NCBI GenBank assembly: GCA_963734395.1
Contig: CAVTGY010000007.1
Location: forward strand, 992,001 to 1,056,000
DNA length: 64,000 nucleotides
From: Bog-756 sp963734395
Lineage (GTDB): Bacteria > Actinomycetota > Acidimicrobiia > Acidimicrobiales > RAAP-2
Direction: 5' to 3'
Shown here: positions 9,820-18,414 of the stretch, piece after piece
How the letters are laid out: the number at the start of each line of letters is the position of its first letter
How positions within the stretch are numbered: the stretch's first letter is position 1
Notes under the pieces: generated by a model
The model's database searches: none
What the model was told of the DNA's origin: nothing
The model's input: the letters and a program-made list of their open reading frames with translations, nothing else
Position numbers and translations under genes: made by a program

Positions 9820-11691
9820 CTAGGCCGGACGGCTGAGGCTGGCGGCCATGCCCACCACCGGTTGGTTGAGGGGCTTGCCGCCCATCGACCCGAAGAAGCC
9901 GGCGTCACCGAAGCTGAAGACGCCGCCGTCGGAGGCCACCAGCCAGTAGCCACGGCCGTCGGGAGTGGCGGCCATGCCCACCACCGGTTGGTTGAGGGGC
10001 TTGCCGCCCATCGACCCGAAGAAGCCGGCGTCACCGAAGCTGAAGACGCCGCCGTCGGAGGCCACCAGCCAGTAGCCACGGCCGTCGGGAGTGGCGGCCA
10101 TGCCCACCACCGGTTGGTTGAGGGGCTTGCCGCCCATCGACCCGGAAGAAGCCGGCGTCACCGAAGCTGAAGACGCCGCCGTCGGAGGCCACCAGCCAGT
10201 AGCCATGGCCGTCGGGAGTGGCGGCCATGCCCACCACCGGTTGGTTGAGGGGCTTGCCGCCCATCGACCCGACGAAGCCGGCGTCACCGAAGCTGAAGAT
10301 GCCGCCGTCGGAGGCCACCTCCCAGTAGCCCTGTCCGACCGGGCTCGGCGCCAGCACCGACCACCGGCTTGTTGAGCGGGGTACCCCCCATCGACCCGGA
10401 AGAAGCCGGCGTCACCGAAGCTGAAGATGCCGCCGTCGGAGGCTGCCTCCCAGTAGCCCTGGCCGCCGGGAGTCGAGGCGACACCCACCACCGGCTTGTT
10501 GAGGGGGGTACCGCCCATCGACCCGTAGAACCCGGCGCCGCCGAAGCTGAAGACGCCGCCGTCGGTGGCTACCTCCCAGTAGGAACGACCCGAGGGACCG
10601 AACGGGAAGGTGAGACCGGCCAACGCCGGTATCGCCTGATAGGTGGCGATGATGTTCGCCGGGGCCGGGGCCGGTGGGAAGAAGAAGGCTCCGGTCCCGG
10701 TGCCCGACGTCAGCTGAAAGGACAACAGGGCGGACACCGGATCGGCGGAACCCTTGGTGAACAGCGCGCTGGTCGGGGACTCGCCGATCGCGATCAACGA
10801 CTGGATCACCAACGCGGTCGAGTCGGGATCGCAGGTGGCCGGCGTGGCGTTGGTGTTCGGAAAGTAGGACCAGCCACCGTCAGCATCCTGTCCGGAGCCG
10901 AGGAAGGCCAGGGCGCCGGCCGAGACCGCAGGGGTTGACGGCGCCCTGGGCGGCAAGGCCGTCCAGGGCCAGGGCGGTCGAATTGGTGTCCGGACCGGAG
11001 AAGTCCGCCGGTACGCCGGTGCACGGATTGTTGGCGTTGTCCGGAGTGGTCCAGCCCCCGTCGGGGCACTGCTCCGCCACCAGCCAGCTGATGGCAGAGC
11101 TCAGCTGGCTGGTGTTGCGCACCCCTGCCGCCGCCAGCGCAGCCAGGGCCAGTCCCTGCTGGTACCCGCCGGCCGAGTAGTCGGCGGCCTGGGTCTCGGT
11201 TCCGAACAGGCCGGCGTCGGGCCCGCTGGTCTGCTCGGTGGCCAGCAGTCGGGCGACCAGATCGGTCCCCCCGAAGCTATGGGGTCCGCTCCCAGTGACT
11301 CCGCGTCGAGGATGAGCAGCGCCAGTTGACCGGGACCGTCGGCTCCTTCCGCCGTCCACGTACGCGTCGACGTTCGACTGCAGGTAGCCGAGCGCGGTCT
11401 GAGCCAGGGAAGGTCGACGTCGGCCGCCGACAGCGCCAACAGACTCTGGGCGGTGTCGGAGAGGTTCGGCCTGGTTCGAACCCGGACTGGTCGGAATGAA
11501 GCCCTGCGCGGTGAATTGACCGGCGAGCCATTCGGCTGCCTGTCGTGCGGCCGGCAGTTGTGGCAGCTGGCCGGCGGTGATCGGCGCCGTTCGTGGACTG
11601 GCGGCGCCGGAAGCGGCCACCGGCGCGACGCCTACGAGGAGTGTGAGCGAAGCGGCCACTGCGGTGGCGGCCAAGCGGCGGGTACGGGTCA
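9820..11691 (-). CDS. Secreted alpha/alpha-toroid (intrinsic factor/prenyltransferase-like) protein with C-terminal GYW repeats (frameshifted)
   Basis: Exported protein of about 620 aa. The N-terminal signal peptide is RTRRLAATAVAASLTLLVG...APVAASGA. Residues of about 30-350 form alpha-hairpin repeats with squalene cyclase/prenyltransferase/transcobalamin character (QTALGYLQSNVDAY, EQCPDGGWTTPDN, GQDADGGWSYF, DSTALVIQSL). The C terminus has about six 42-residue repeats of the form GYWLVASDGGVFSFGDAGF...GSMGG..LN.PVVGMA, a surface/propeller-like repeat frequent in Acidimicrobiia. The ATG at 11691 is preceded by a purine-rich RBS (GCGAGAGAC). It heads the ECF operon below a predicted cobalamin riboswitch, so it is inferred to be an extracellular cobalamin-capturing protein. 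Frameshifts lie at about 11280, 11350-11470, 10935, 10396, 10345 and 10144. Confidence 0.7.
9842..10590. repeat. Tandem repeat, about six units of 126 bp (42 codons)
   Basis: Direct tandem repeat inside the toroid gene. Units begin at about 9842, 9968, 10094, 10221, 10348 and 10475, with a partial seventh. Three unit intervals are 126 bases, and three are 127 (10094 to 10221, 10221 to 10348, 10348 to 10475). Two of the longer ones carry CCCGGAAGAAG where the others read CCCGAAGAAG, and the third carries one extra base near 10350. The first three copies are almost identical in DNA, pointing to recent amplification or gene conversion. Each unit encodes the GYW..SDGG.FSFGDAGF repeat. Confidence 0.9.
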
Positions 11692-11784
11692 TTTGTCTCT
11701 CGCTTTCCGGTCCAGACCCGAAAGCACCACCCGAAAAGCCGTGGACAGCCTCCGAGCCCCGGTCCGTGTGTCTCGACAGTCGGA

Positions 11785-11935
11785 GCTCATCCACCGTCCT
11801 GGAATCCCGGCTCACGGCGTTCCCTTACGGAATCGCCGCCTACGGTTGCGGACCAGCGCCGGCATTTGACCGGCTTCCCCATCGCGGTGGCAGTGCGTGT
11901 TGTCTGCTTGCGCTGATCACGGTACCACGGGTGAT
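11785..11935 (-). promoter_or_regulatory. Cobalamin (B12) riboswitch
   Basis: On the minus strand, between the operon start and about 244 bases upstream, the sequence matches the cobalamin riboswitch core. GGGGAAGCCGG with its complementary GCCGGC forms a P3-like stem around a UCAAAU loop, then GCTGGTCCGCAACCGT matches the consensus GCTGTCCCGCAACGGT, then a GGCG...CGCC hairpin follows, and finally a B12-box-like GAGCCGGGATTCC. CCACCG (about 11885-11890) pairs with CGGTGG (11792-11797) to close the core. It lies about 100 bases before the ATG of the toroid gene (11691), suitable for repressing the import operon when B12 is plentiful. I matched this by eye; no covariance model was run. Confidence 0.8.
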
Positions 11936-12056
11936 CCTTCGGAACGCTCTCCGATGACCAAGCCGCTTGCCGGACCGAGAACGTCGGGTTTGATCTCAGA
12001 CCCGTTGCGACCGACACTGATGCCTGGCCCACGGGGGCCGTCAAGGAGCCGATGTC

Positions 12057-12572
12057 ATGGGAAAATGGAGCAGAGACGAGCTCGAGCGGGAGTTCACCGA
12101 ATACCAGCGCCGAGCGGCCGAGGCCGGGAGGTCTGGCGACTGGAGGCCCTGGGCCGACCAGTTCACCGAGGACGCCACCTACATCGAACACCACTTCGGA
12201 ACGTTCGAGGGTCGGGACGCGATCCATGCATGGATCAGCTCCTGCATGGCGGACTACCCGGGGCGGGACATGCCCGAATTCCCCATTGAGTGGTACGTGA
12301 TCGACGAGGACCGGGGCTGGGTGGTGTGCCAGGTGTGGAACCGGATGAGGGACCCGGGTGACGGCTCGGTCCACCAGGAGTACAACTTCACCCTCCTCAA
12401 GTACGCCGGCAACGGGCAATGGTCCTACGAGGAGGACATCTACAACCCGATGCGGTTCGGCGCCATGGTCACGGCCTGGGAGGAGGCCAGGACTGCCGCC
12501 GGCGGCCGGGTGATCGCGACCGTCGATTGTGGCGCCGCTACTTCCGCGGGCGGCATCTCTTCACTACGGTGA
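12057..12572 (+). CDS. SnoaL/NTF2-like protein
   Basis: Small alpha+beta barrel protein of 171 aa in the nuclear transport factor 2/SnoaL-like superfamily. It shows the usual N-terminal helix, WADQFTEDATYIEHH (residues about 39-53), a GRDAIHAWI helix and later barrel strands (GWVVCQVWNRM, YNFTLLKY). Members bind or isomerise hydrophobic substrates; no catalytic function can be assigned. The ATG at 12057 follows GGAGCCG. The stop lies 4 bases before the ATG of the aldo/keto reductase, so the two are probably co-transcribed. Intact. Confidence 0.75.
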   Translation: MGKWSRDELEREFTEYQRRAAEAGRSGDWRPWADQFTEDATYIEHHFGTFEGRDAIHAWISSCMADYPGRDMPEFPIEWYVIDEDRGWVVCQVWNRMRDPGDGSVHQEYNFTLLKYAGNGQWSYEEDIYNPMRFGAMVTAWEEARTAAGGRVIATVDCGAATSAGGISSLR

Positions 12573-12576
12573 CGAG

Positions 12577-13369
12577 ATGGACGTGCGTCGACTGGGAAGG
12601 ACCGGCCACCACTCGTCGCTGGCCGTGCTCGGAGGGGCCGCCTTCTGGGATCCCGATCCCGACACCGCCGCGTCCGCGTTCGCCGATGCCATGGCCGCGG
12701 GTGTCAACCATCTCGACATCGCCCCACAATACGGTCGGGCCGAGGTGGCATTGGGTCCGCTGATCCCCGCCGTACGGGACCGACTCTTCGTCGGGTGCAA
12801 GACGCTCCGCCGCGACCGCGACGGAGCGCGTGCCCAGCTCGAGGAGTCGCTCCAGGTGCTCGGGTGCGACTACTTCGACCTCTACCAGCTCCACGCGGTG
12901 ACCGACCTCGAGGAGCTGGACGCCAGGAGCTGGTGCCATCGAGGCCATCCTCGCGGCGCGGGACGAGGGATTGTGCCGATGGGTCGGCATCACCGGTCAC
13001 AATCTGACCGCTCCGGCGGCCCACCTCGAGGCGTTGCGGCGTCACGACTTCGACACGGTGATGTTCCCGGTCAACCCCCAGCTGTGGTCGGAACGCTCCT
13101 ATCGCAGGGACGCCGAGGCGCTGCTGGACCGGGCCATCGAACACGATGTGGGTGTGATGGCCATCAAGGCAGTGGCCGCCCGACCCTGGGCCGGTCGTTC
13201 GCCGAGCGCCGGCACCTGGTACGAGCCCTACACCACCCCGTCCGAGGTGTCCCGGGGGGTCCGATTCGCCTTGTCCACTCCCGGGGTCCACGCGGTGTGC
13301 ACACCGGGAGACCTGGAGGTGCTCCGCATCGTCGTGGCCGCGGCGGACGGCTTCGTAGCCGATGGGTGA
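12577..13369 (+). CDS. Aldo/keto reductase family protein (one frameshift)
   Basis: NAD(P)H-dependent (beta/alpha)8 oxidoreductase, about 264 aa. The tetrad is visible: Asp and Tyr in HLDIAPQYG (about residues 47-55), Lys in VGCKT (about 75) and His in LYQLHAV (about 107). Downstream strands (WVGITGHN, VMFPVNPQ, GVMAIKAVAARPW) complete the barrel. One frame break lies near 12930, in the GACGCCAGGAGC region. Substrate unknown. It lies immediately downstream of the SnoaL-like gene and convergent with the HDAC-like gene. Confidence 0.8.
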
Positions 13370-13425
13370 TGCCGATCGCGAAGGCGCGGTGGCGGCGACG
13401 TCCGGCGAAGCCGCAATTTTCCCGA

Positions 13426-14472
13426 TCACCGAGCGGCTGAGCCGAGCCTCGGTCGTAACCGGCCTAGTCCAGCTCGGCGCGGCGCTCGGACGGAGACCGT
13501 GCGCACATCCTCCCGGCCCGGCCCCCCCGATGTGGGCGCCTCGGTCGGCTGGTGCGATCCGACCAGGGCACCGAGGGTGGCCGCCACCGAGGCCCGGAGG
13601 GCGCCGAGGTCGTAGCCTCCCTCGAGGAAATACACCGTACGTCCGGGGGCGGGGGCGTAACTGGCAACCTCGTTGGCCAACTGCGCGAAGTCACCGGCGG
13701 ACAGAGCCAGATCGGCCAGCGGGTCGGCCCGATGAGCGTCGAACCCGGCCGAGACCAGCACCCACGACGGACCGAACTCCTCGACCGACGGACCGACCAG
13801 CTCATCGAAGGCGTGTCGCATCACGTCGCCGGTAGCTCCCGGAGGTAGCGGCACATTGAGTGTGGTTCCCCTTCCCGCCGACCCGCCGACCTCGGAGGCA
13901 CGACCGGTTCCCGGGTAGCACGGCCATTGGTGGGTGGAGACGTAGAGCACGTTGGGTTCGTTCCAGAACATTGCCTGGGTGCCGTTTCCGTGGTGTACGT
14001 CCCAGTCGACGATGAGCACCCGCTCACCGGCACCGACCAGACGGGCCGCGGCCACAGCCACGTTGTTGATCAGGCAGAACCCCATCGATCGGTCGGCTAA
14101 CGCGTGATGGCCGGGTGGCCGGGCCGCCACGAAGGCCACGCCGTCACCCCGCTCGCGCAGGGTGTCGATGGCCACCATGCCCGCGCCGGCGGCCATCAAC
14201 GCCGCGTCCCACGAGTCGGGCGTGGCATAGGTGTCGGCGTCGAGCGAGCCGGCGCCGCCGGCGCAGAAACGGCGAAGGTCATCGAGGTAGTCGGTTGCGT
14301 GCACCCGTTTCAGGTCGCTCATCGCCGCCGGCCGGGCCGGAAGGACCACCAGATCGCTGCCCAAGTGCAGATCGTGGACACCCTCCATCACCGCTCCGAT
14401 CCGAGCCGGTCGCTCGGGGTGGGTGTGTCGAATGTGTGTTTCGGCTTCGACCGGTCCGACGACGAAGAGCAT
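13426..14472 (-). CDS. Histone deacetylase-family (AcuC/acetylpolyamine amidohydrolase-like) deacetylase
   Basis: Zn-dependent deacetylase of 348 aa with the HDAC superfamily core. The catalytic His pair is in RPPGHHA (about residues 118-124), the metal-binding Asp/His in DWDVHHGNGTQ (about 155-165), and the second Asp in SAGFDAHRADP (about 234-244). GGYDLGAL near the end is typical. Bacterial members remove acetyl groups from polyamines, acetoin-pathway enzymes or other small substrates. Nearly all is intact; the last 20 residues (Arg/Gly-rich) may be an out-of-frame tail, since a neighbouring frame stops at 13464. The ATG is at 14472. Confidence 0.85.
   Translation of the reverse strand: MLFVVGPVEAETHIRHTHPERPARIGAVMEGVHDLHLGSDLVVLPARPAAMSDLKRVHATDYLDDLRRFCAGGAGSLDADTYATPDSWDAALMAAGAGMVAIDTLRERGDGVAFVAARPPGHHALADRSMGFCLINNVAVAAARLVGAGERVLIVDWDVHHGNGTQAMFWNEPNVLYVSTHQWPCYPGTGRASEVGGSAGRGTTLNVPLPPGATGDVMRHAFDELVGPSVEEFGPSWVLVSAGFDAHRADPLADLALSAGDFAQLANEVASYAPAPGRTVYFLEGGYDLGALRASVAATLGALVGSHQPTEAPTSGGPGREDVRTVSVRAPRRAGLGRLRPRLGSAAR
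13429..13452. terminator. Possible bidirectional hairpin terminator
   Basis: GC-rich inverted repeat CCGAGCGGCT-GAGCCGAGCCTCGG sits between the convergent aldo/keto reductase and HDAC-like genes. Inner arms CGGCT/AGCCG and outer arms CCGAG/CTCGG can pair. It overlaps the last codons of the HDAC-like frame as read here. If the true HDAC stop is the TAG at about 13464, in the neighbouring frame, the hairpin would be intergenic. There is no clear U-run. Confidence 0.3.
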
Positions 14473-14593
14473 CGCCCACAGTCTGCCTCACGGTCTGCCT
14501 CCGATGGCGGCGAGGGATCCTTCCGATGCCCGACCTGATCAGTGGGGACGCGTAGGGTGAGGCGATGTCCAATCAGGGCCGGGGTGACCGGCC

Positions 14594-15794
14594 GTGACGA
14601 CCGCCACCGTTGGCACCCTCGTTCTGATTGCCGTGGCCGCAGTGTTGGCACCGATCCTGTCGGAGCTGTACCGGCCGACTGGAGATTCCCGAGATCGTCA
14701 TCCAGATCGGTTTCGGGATACTGCTCGGTCCCTACGTGTTGGATCTCGCCCACGTGGACAAAGTGGTCACCGGACTCTCCGATCTCGGCCTGACCTACCT
14801 CATCTTCCTGGCCGGTTACGAGCTGGACCTCAATCGGATCAGAGGCAGACCGCTCCGCTTGGCCACCGCCGGCTATGGAATCTCCCTGGTCATCGGGCTG
14901 TCAGCTGCGTTCGCGCTGGTTTCGGCGGGACTCGCCTTGGACTCGGTGGTCATAGGCCTGGCCCTGACCACCACCGCCATGGGCACGCTGGTCCCCATAC
15001 TGGCCGACGCCGACATTCTGAGCACCCCGTTCGGCGCCCTGATTTCCGCGATCGGTACCCTCGGCGAATTCGGGCCCATCGTGGCCGTTGCCCTGCTCCT
15101 CACCAAGAAGGAGCCGGTGGTCACCTCACTTCTGTTGGCGGCGTTCATCGTTGTGGCGGTGGTCACCGTCATGATCGCCGCCCGCGACCAACCGCCTCGC
15201 CTGGTGTCGCTCCTCAACCGCCATCTGGAGTCGAGCGCCACAGCTGCCGGTGCGGGTGTCACTGCTGTTCATCGTGCTGCTTGTTCTCCTCGCCGAGACG
15301 CTCGGGCTCGACGTGCTGCTCGGTGCGTTCGCCGCCGGCATCGTCGTCCGACTCTTCTCCTCCGGTGCTGAGAGCGATGCAATACGAGCCAAGCTGGAAG
15401 CGATCGGCTTCGGATTCCTGATCCCCATCTTCTTCGTGGTCAGCGGTATCCAGTTCGATCTGCATGTCTTCACGGAGCATCCCAGCTCGCTGTGGCGAGT
15501 ACCGGTGTTCCTCGGCCTGATGCTGCTGGCCCGGTGGCATTCCGGTGTACCTGCTCTACCGTTCGTCACTCACCGTCCCTGAGCGGATACCGATGGCCTT
15601 GCTGTCGGCCACCGGACTGCCGCTGATCGTGGTGATCACCAGCATCGCCCTGATCCACCGGCCGCATGCTCGAGGTCAACGCGGCCTCGTTGGTGGCGGC
15701 CGGCATGCTGTCGGTCATGTTGTTCCCCGCCATCAGTCTGGGAAGGCTCCGGCACGCAGGTGTTGTCAGCAGGCCTCAGAGTAAACCGACATAG
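14594..15794 (+). CDS. Monovalent cation:proton antiporter, CPA2 (KefB/NapA-like) family (frameshifted)
   Basis: Polytopic membrane antiporter of about 400 aa. Segments in successive frames fit the family: LVLIAVAAVLAPILSE, EIPEIVIQIGFGILLGPYVL, LGLTYLIFLAGYELDL (the characteristic FLAGxELD loop), ALTTTAMGTLVPIL, FGALISAIGTLGEFGPIVA, LLGAFAAGIVVRL, GFLIPIFFVVSGIQFDL and a final LPLIVVITSIALI. It probably exchanges Na+ or K+ for H+. The GTG start at 14594 is divergent from the HDAC-like gene. Frame breaks lie near 14680, 15245, 15535 and 15655. The TAG at 15792-15794 ends just before the convergent DsbA-like gene. Confidence 0.8.
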
Positions 15795-15800
15795 ACCCGC

Positions 15801-16505
15801 TCAGGCTCGCTCCGGCGCTCCGTTCACGGAGTCTCCTGTCTGCACGCTGAACCAGTCCCGCGCTTCGAGGTAGGGGGCGAACGCGTTCACGATGGCGTCG
15901 ATGTCGGCCGTGCTCTTGGGCCGCTGCAGTTCGTACAGATGGGGGAATTCGAGCCATCCGGTGACCAGGTCCCACAGTCGTATGGCGTCCTTTCCCGTCG
16001 GAGGATCGACCAGGACCGGTCCGAACAGCGCCTGCCCGTCGTCGAACACCAGCGTGGGGACGCCGAACCCGCCTTTGGAAACCACGGTCTCGTGCTCGGC
16101 CATCACCTCGTCCCCGGTGCTCGGATCGTCGATGGCCGCCCTGACCATCCCCGGATCGAGGTCCATCTCGGCCAACAACTCCTCGGCCACCTCCGGACGA
16201 TGCGGCTTTCGCCGGTCGACGTGGAGGGCCTTTCCGGCCGCCTGGTACCAGCGGTCGAGCAGGTCCATGTCGGTTCGACGAAGATAGGCCCCGATTCGCA
16301 TCATCGACCAGCCGTACGACCACTCGCGCTCCCATGGGTGCTTCTTGCCCTCGGCCCGGTTGATCTCTTCAAGGCTGAAGAAACGCCAACCCACCTCGAG
16401 GCCGGTCATGGCGCGCACCTCGCGTATCCACAGCGAGGTCTGATAGGCGTACGGGCACATGATGTCGAAGTGAAAATCGACCGCCTGGTGATGTGGTGCG
16501 GTCAC
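15801..16505 (-). CDS. DsbA-family thioredoxin-fold oxidoreductase, mycothiol-dependent nitroreductase-like
   Basis: DsbA/FrnE-like thioredoxin-fold protein of 234 aa. The active-site region reads DIMCPYAYQ, so only the first Cys of the CxxC is kept (CPYA). The C-terminal part (GVPTLVF...LFGPVL...LWDLVTGW..FPHLYELQRP) matches the mycobacterial Rv2466c group, which uses mycothiol. A mycothiol-linked reduction or isomerisation is inferred. Intact. It is 21 bases downstream of the aldo/keto reductase on the same strand, so the two redox genes are likely co-transcribed. Confidence 0.75.
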   Translation of the reverse strand: MTAPHHQAVDFHFDIMCPYAYQTSLWIREVRAMTGLEVGWRFFSLEEINRAEGKKHPWEREWSYGWSMMRIGAYLRRTDMDLLDRWYQAAGKALHVDRRKPHRPEVAEELLAEMDLDPGMVRAAIDDPSTGDEVMAEHETVVSKGGFGVPTLVFDDGQALFGPVLVDPPTGKDAIRLWDLVTGWLEFPHLYELQRPKSTADIDAIVNAFAPYLEARDWFSVQTGDSVNGAPERA

Positions 16506-16526
16506 GGACCGCTCGTCGCCGGTGCA

Positions 16527-17507
16527 TCAGAAATGCCCCAGAACCGGGTGGGGAACGTAAGGCTCCTCCAACCGGGCGACCTCGTCCTCGGTGAGCTGCA
16601 GTTGCTCGGCGGCCAGCGCGTCGGCCAGGTGTTCCGGCCGGGTGGCACCGATGATCGGGGCGGTCACCCCCGGTCGCTGGAGGAGCCACGCCAGCGCCAC
16701 CTGGGCGGAGGGCACCTGGCGTTTGGCTGCCACTTCGGCCACTCGATCCACGACGTCGAAGTCGGTGGGCTGGCTGTAGAGGTAGTCGGTGAAACTGTCG
16801 GTGTCGGACCGAACGGTGTTTCGCTCACCGGTCCGGGTGCGATTGCCGGCCAGCACGCCGCGGGCCAACGGGCTCCAGGGGATGACGCCTACGCCCTGGT
16901 CCAGGCACAGGGGGATCATCTCCCTCTCCTCCTCGCGGTAGATGAGGTTGTAGTGGGGTTGCATGGACACGAACCGGGTCCAGTGATGATGTCGGCGACG
17001 TGTTGGGCCTTGGCGAACTGCCAGGAGAACATGCTGGACGCCCCGATGTAGCGCGCCTTGCCCGACCGCACCACGTCGTGGAGGGCCTCCATGGTCTCCT
17101 CGATCGGGGTTCGCGGGTCCCAGCGGTGGATCTGATAGAGGTCGACGTAGTCCATATCCAGCCTGGCCAGCGATGCGTCGATGGCGGACAGGATGTGCTT
17201 GCGGGACAGACCGCTCCCGTTCTCCCCGGGGGTCATCGGCATGAACACCTTGGTGGCGACCGACCACCTCGTCGCGGGTGAGGAACTTGGGCAGCAGCCG
17301 CCCGGTGGCCACCTCGCTCGCTCCACCCGAGTAGGTGTCGGCGGTGTCGAAGAAGGTGATGCCACCCTCCACCGCGGCCCGCACGATCGGCTCGGCGTGC
17401 TCCTCGTCGAGCACCCAGGGACGCTCGCTGTCGTTGCCGAAACTCATCATGCCCAGACAGATCCGCGACACCCGCAAGCCGGTCGAGCCCAGATTCACGT
17501 ACTCCAT
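16527..17507 (-). CDS. Aldo/keto reductase (frameshifted)
   Basis: NADPH-dependent aldo/keto reductase of the YajO/GPR-like group, about 325 aa. The N terminus MEYVNLGSTGLRVSRICLG is canonical. Asp/Tyr are in FFDTADTYSGG, Lys in ATKVFMPM, His in LYQIHRWDP, and the cofactor-end motif is TAPIIGATRPEHL. Two frame breaks split it (about 17270 and 16985). The ATG is at 17507. It probably forms a transcription unit with the downstream DsbA-like gene. Substrate unknown. Confidence 0.85.
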   Translation of the reverse strand: MEYVNLGSTGLRVSRICLGMMSFGNDSERPWVLDEEHAEPIVRAAVEGGITFFDTADTYSGGASEVATGRLLPKFLTRDEVVGRHQGVHADDPRGERERSVPQAHPVRHRRIAGQAGYGLRRPLSDPPLGPANPDRGDHGGPPRRGAVGQGALHRGVQHVLLAVRQGPTRRRHHHWTRFVSMQPHYNLIYREEEREMIPLCLDQGVGVIPWSPLARGVLAGNRTRTGERNTVRSDTDSFTDYLYSQPTDFDVVDRVAEVAAKRQVPSAQVALAWLLQRPGVTAPIIGATRPEHLADALAAEQLQLTEDEVARLEEPYVPHPVLGHF

Positions 17508-17643
17508 GATTTGTCACCCCGATCCGACCCCATCCGGCCAGTCCGCAAGAGTCCTGGTGGGACGCTAATAGGAGTCGGTCGCCCTGCATTCCAAGACGGC
17601 CTGGCCAGGGAGATCGGTGCCCATCCGGCCCAGAACGCGCGTT

Positions 17644-17970
17644 CTACGGCTCGATGGCAGTCCATCCGCGACGACGAAGCTCACCGGCGAGCTGCTCGGA
17701 AGGTAGACGACTCATCATCTGCTCTTGGGCGGACTGCCGCCACGTTGGCACGGCGACTGGAGTACCACCGTCGGACTCTGCAGCCAGGAGCTGGTCGATG
17801 AACGCCGTCGCCTCGTCGCGAGCGAACTTGCCTGCAGCCTGGCGCTGGGTGAACCCCATTGGGCCCCGCGCATCGCGGAAGTCGGTATGGCCGGCGTCCT
17901 TGAGGAGGGACAGCAGTTCTCTGACCTGTCTTGCCGATGCCGGTGGCCCTGACTGTTGACCGAACGCCAC
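17644..17970 (-). CDS. Conserved hypothetical protein, 108 aa
   Basis: Small soluble protein with a Gln-rich N terminus followed by ARQVRELLSLLKDAGHTDFRD, FTQRQAAGKFARDEATAFIDQLL and a C-terminal SEQLAGELRRRGW. I have the impression of similar short actinobacterial proteins, but I cannot name a function. The helix-rich middle resembles short DNA- or RNA-associated helical modules; this is only an impression. The start is read as GTG at 17970. No neighbour gives functional context. Confidence 0.55.
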   Translation of the reverse strand: MAFGQQSGPPASARQVRELLSLLKDAGHTDFRDARGPMGFTQRQAAGKFARDEATAFIDQLLAAESDGGTPVAVPTWRQSAQEQMMSRLPSEQLAGELRRRGWTAIEP

Positions 17971-18414
17971 TACAAGGCATTCTTGCCGATGTCGCGATGA
18001 AGCGGCGGGAATGTCCCCGATTCGAGCTTCGCCGGGAGAGTGACGACTACAACCTCATCCTTCTCGCGCCTCTCGAAGGCGATCGATGTGACCGATTCTC
18101 GACTGTGCGACCAGCCATTCACCGGAACGGGTCAGTTGTCGCTCGGTAGGAAGGTGATGTCGACCTTCGGGACCATCGGTTTGGGATCCGCATCGTCGGC
18201 ACACGGACATTCGCCCGTTGGTCTCTGGCACATGGTGGACGTCGAGCTGGCTACCTGCGTGGACTGCGGCTGCTGTGGACACGGTTCTCCAATCGGCCAC
18301 CGAGCCGAGTGCGGCTCGGCGACGATCTGAAAGGAATGCAATCGGCACCGGAATGGAGCCACATTGTCCTTCGGTCCACCCTATGCCCTCCGGAACGGTG
18401 GCATGGGCGAGGCA
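17971..18414. other. 444-base stretch with no confident gene
   Basis: No frame here shows convincing coding character. A 76-codon minus-strand frame (18132-18362) and a plus-strand frame ending at 18330 both contain Cys clusters (CQRPTGECPC; CVDCGCCGHG), so a small metal-binding protein is conceivable, but neither has a good ribosome binding site or a family I recognise. No tRNA or structured RNA was noticed. Confidence 0.4.

Noticed and set aside
9842..10590. CRISPR array
   Set aside because: The repeats are contiguous 126-base coding units without spacers.
11787..12419. Long minus-strand frame opposite the SnoaL-like gene and riboswitch
   Set aside because: It is a shadow of the coding strand at high GC, with no family resemblance, and it would overlap the riboswitch.
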